The translations under genes and the position numbers were made by a program. From NCBI GenBank assembly GCA_009691645.1, contig SIAT01000020.1, forward strand, positions 1 through 16,523: a DNA stretch of 16,523 nt, written 5' to 3'. The DNA comes from Pedosphaera sp. GTDB taxonomy: Bacteria > Verrucomicrobiota > Verrucomicrobiia > Limisphaerales > SIAT01. A model generated the notes under the pieces. It did no database searches. It worked only from the letters and a program-made list of their open reading frames with translations, and was not told the origin of the DNA. How positions within the stretch are numbered: the stretch's first letter is position 1; each line of letters opens with the position of its first letter. Below are positions 14,909 to 16,523 of the stretch, piece after piece.

Positions 14909-15345
14909 TCAATCCTTCATCAAAAACGTCTCATACTCCTTCACCGGCGCAGGCTTGCGACATTGGGCCGGCTCCAGCGCGAACCCTTCCGACCGCAACC
15001 GCACCGGCTGATTTCACGGTGCGCCACCACGGCGTGATCCGCTTCTGGCCGGCAGCGGACGCTTCCTCGGCTGCGTGCGCGGCGATCCACGCGAAAATCC
15101 CGGCGGTGAGCGGACAACAGAGCGTGGCCTTGTCCTGCCGTGCCAGCCGCGCGCGGATCTGATCGAGGGTCGTGAGTCGGCCCTTCGGCACCGCGCGCAT
15201 CGCCGCATCCACCTCGATCGGCGCGAGCACCACCATCGTGCCTGCGCCCCAGCGCCGGATCATCCCGCCGCTGATCGGCACGGTCTTCGGCAGACCATTG
15301 CCGCCCGCCAGCTTCTCCCGCCACGTATTGCGCGCGCGTGAACAT
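14909..15345 (-). pseudogene. Broken MGMT-like (alkyltransferase-family) gene
   Basis: The pieces of one protein lie in three frames. ATG 15345, overlapping the preceding TGA as TGATG, gives MFTRA. A frameshift in the GC run 15330-15338 is then needed to reach NTWREKLAGGNGLPKTVPISGG, which runs on as RRWGAGTMVVLAPIEVD, VPKGRLTTLDQIRARLA, CCPLTAGIFAWIAAHAAEE and ITPWWRTVKS. Between 15011 and 14990 the frame changes again, to RSEGFALEPAQCRKPAP and VKEYETFLMKD, ending in TGA at 14909. About 15 residues that relatives carry between these blocks (a KYPGG-type segment) are missing, so this lesion is a deletion. Relatives are annotated as MGMT-family proteins; this is from memory of the family. Two separate lesions argue for a real pseudogene rather than a single sequencing error. 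Confidence 0.65.
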
Positions 15346-16499
15346 CACTTCGCCTTTTTTCCAAAACAATAAACAACGCCATCGTCGGCCCCCACGATCA
15401 CCCTGCCACCGGCCACGGCGGGGGAGCTGTTCACGCCCTGCCCGATTTCATAGCTCCACAGCTCCTTGCCATCCGCCAGCGACACGAGATAAAGCCGGCC
15501 ATCCTCCGAACCGAACACCACTTTATCGCCGCAGACCACCGGCGAACTGTCCACCTTGCCGCGCGTCGGAAAAGTCCAGAGCAGCTTGCCATCCGCGCGC
15601 GCCACGCAATGCAGGCGCTTGTCGCGTCCGCCGAAGACGACGCGGTCGGCCGTGAGCGCCGGCGACGAGAAATACGGGAACGCGCGGTCGCTATATTTCC
15701 AGATGACTTTGCCCGCCGCGAGGTCCACGCAGAGGAACTCGTTCTCGTAATGGCCGACGAAGAAATGGTCCTTGTCCAGCGCGCCCGAGGCGGCGATGTA
15801 CGCGCCGGCCTCGACTTCCTTGAGCTTCCTGCCATCAGCCAGCGAGAGCACATGCAGCAGCGCGTCGCAGCCGCCGAAGACGGTTTTGCCCGCCGCCACG
15901 GCCGGCGCGCCGTTGATGTAATTGCCGGTCTCGTACACCCAGTTCGTCTTGCCGGTCTTCGCGTCGAGGCAGTGCAGCTTGAAATCATAACTGCCCACCA
16001 CCACCCAGTTCGCGTCGCCCTTCGGTGAACGCACCCAGTTCGGCGCGCCGAGAATCTTGTCGCCGGTCTCGTGTTTCCAAAGCGGCTTGCCGCTCGCCGC
16101 ATCGAACGCGTACAGAAAGGAATCGGTCGAGCCGGTGAACACTGCACCGTCGAGGAAGAGAGGCGCGGATTCCACGCCGCCGCCCGTCTTGAAGTTCCAC
16201 AGCTTTTTCCCGTCGGCGAGATTGAGCGCGTAAAGATGGCCGTCGTCCGAGCCGATAAAAACGCGGCCGGACGCAATGATTGCCGAGGATTTCACCGACC
16301 CGCCCGTCTTGAAACTCCAGAGCAACTCCAACTTGTCGGGCAACGCGCCTGCTGCCACGCCGTGTAATCCCGGCCCGCCGCGGAACATCGGCCAGTCCGC
16401 TGCCGCCACCACCGGTTTGGCCGGCGCGGCAGCGTTGCTCACGTTGAGCGTGCTCGCCAGCACGAGCGCTCCGCACAGAGATTTGCCAGCCCAGTTCAT
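15345..16499 (-). CDS. Secreted PQQ-like eight-repeat beta-propeller protein
   Basis: This 384-residue protein has a signal peptide (MNWAGKSLCGALVLASTLNVSNAAA) and then DWPMFRGG, the usual lead-in of PQQ-repeat proteins. Eight repeats follow, each closing with a W-x(3-4)-T/G-like strand: LLWSFKTGG, KLWNFKTGG, PLWKHETGD, TNWVYETGN, KLKEVEAGA, VIWKYSDRA, LLWTFPTRG and ELWSYEIGQ. This suits an eight-bladed propeller; the fifth repeat has lost its tryptophan. No quinoprotein dehydrogenase catalytic residues are evident, so it is probably a structural or binding propeller as in BamB-like proteins, not an enzyme. An in-frame ATG lies at the very edge of the window (16523), but the signal peptide starts at 16499. 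It is the first visible gene of the seven-gene run and overlaps the next start by one base. Confidence 0.9.
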   Translation of the reverse strand: MNWAGKSLCGALVLASTLNVSNAAAPAKPVVAAADWPMFRGGPGLHGVAAGALPDKLELLWSFKTGGSVKSSAIIASGRVFIGSDDGHLYALNLADGKKLWNFKTGGGVESAPLFLDGAVFTGSTDSFLYAFDAASGKPLWKHETGDKILGAPNWVRSPKGDANWVVVGSYDFKLHCLDAKTGKTNWVYETGNYINGAPAVAAGKTVFGGCDALLHVLSLADGRKLKEVEAGAYIAASGALDKDHFFVGHYENEFLCVDLAAGKVIWKYSDRAFPYFSSPALTADRVVFGGRDKRLHCVARADGKLLWTFPTRGKVDSSPVVCGDKVVFGSEDGRLYLVSLADGKELWSYEIGQGVNSSPAVAGGRVIVGADDGVVYCFGKKAK

Positions 16500-16523
16500 T
16501 GCGCGATAGATTCCACAGTTCAT

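Noticed and set aside
13357..15162. A 601-codon open frame on the plus strand
   Set aside because: It is antisense to the radical SAM and chorismate-lyase-like genes, is rich in Arg, Glu, His and Leu with no domain pattern, and runs through several gene boundaries. It is a GC-skew shadow.
14931..15281. The 116-codon open frame taken as an intact gene
   Set aside because: It holds only the middle of the MGMT-like protein; both ends of the family sequence lie in other frames.
1..16523. tRNA, rRNA, CRISPR arrays or insertion sequences
   Set aside because: I saw no cloverleaf, no regularly spaced direct repeats, and no transposase motif or terminal inverted repeats. A covariance-model scan was not possible here.

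Overview
This is a GC-rich window with tightly packed genes, almost all on the minus strand. The style suggests a Verrucomicrobiota-type (or related PVC-group) bacterium. The clues are a secreted xylose-isomerase-like TIM-barrel protein, a DUF3299-type lipoprotein, a secreted eight-repeat PQQ-like propeller, few strong Shine-Dalgarno sites, and very long antisense open frames caused by GC skew. The phylum is inferred from gene style, not from a marker gene.

Layout. (1) Positions 1-863, plus strand: the tail of an unknown protein, then a DUF3299-like lipoprotein, 2 bp apart. A hairpin fills the 23-bp gap to the convergent genes. (2) Positions 887-2433, minus strand: a secreted sugar isomerase/epimerase-like TIM barrel and a beta-class carbonic anhydrase with all zinc ligands. 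(3) Positions 2492-9168, minus strand: a five-gene run consisting of a half-size DMT-type membrane protein, a PaaK-like adenylating enzyme, an ABC ATPase, an 1127-residue FtsX-type ABC permease and a secreted lectin-fold protein. A consensus-like promoter sits only about 11 bp before the first start codon, with a 16-bp palindrome on its -35 box, so the transcript should be essentially leaderless. (4) Positions 9211-9964, plus strand: a decayed patch with a cyclic-nucleotide-binding domain broken mid-domain, a stretch of non-gene sequence and a tiny one-helix membrane protein. (5) Positions 9965-16499, minus strand: a run of seven genes with gaps of 0-17 bp, in transcription order PQQ-propeller protein, a broken MGMT-like gene, a HemN/HemW-like radical SAM enzyme, a chorismate-lyase (UbiC)-like protein, a flavin halogenase/oxidoreductase, a glycosyltransferase and a YbgC-type thioesterase.

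The most interesting part is the last five genes of region 5. A chorismate-lyase-like protein that keeps the UbiC arginine and glutamate lies between a radical SAM enzyme and a flavoprotein with a halogenase WxWxIP motif, followed by a glycosyltransferase and a thioesterase. This looks like a compact pathway that makes 4-hydroxybenzoate from chorismate and then modifies it. The PaaK-like ligase and ABC exporter of region 3 could activate and export such a product, but that link is inference. The glycosyltransferase appears to start at a CTG codon that overlaps the preceding stop codon and is served by an AGGAG site.

Two genes are broken: the MGMT-like gene (a 5' frameshift in a GC run and a 3' internal deletion) and the cyclic-nucleotide-binding gene. 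No tRNA, rRNA, CRISPR array or insertion sequence was recognised.
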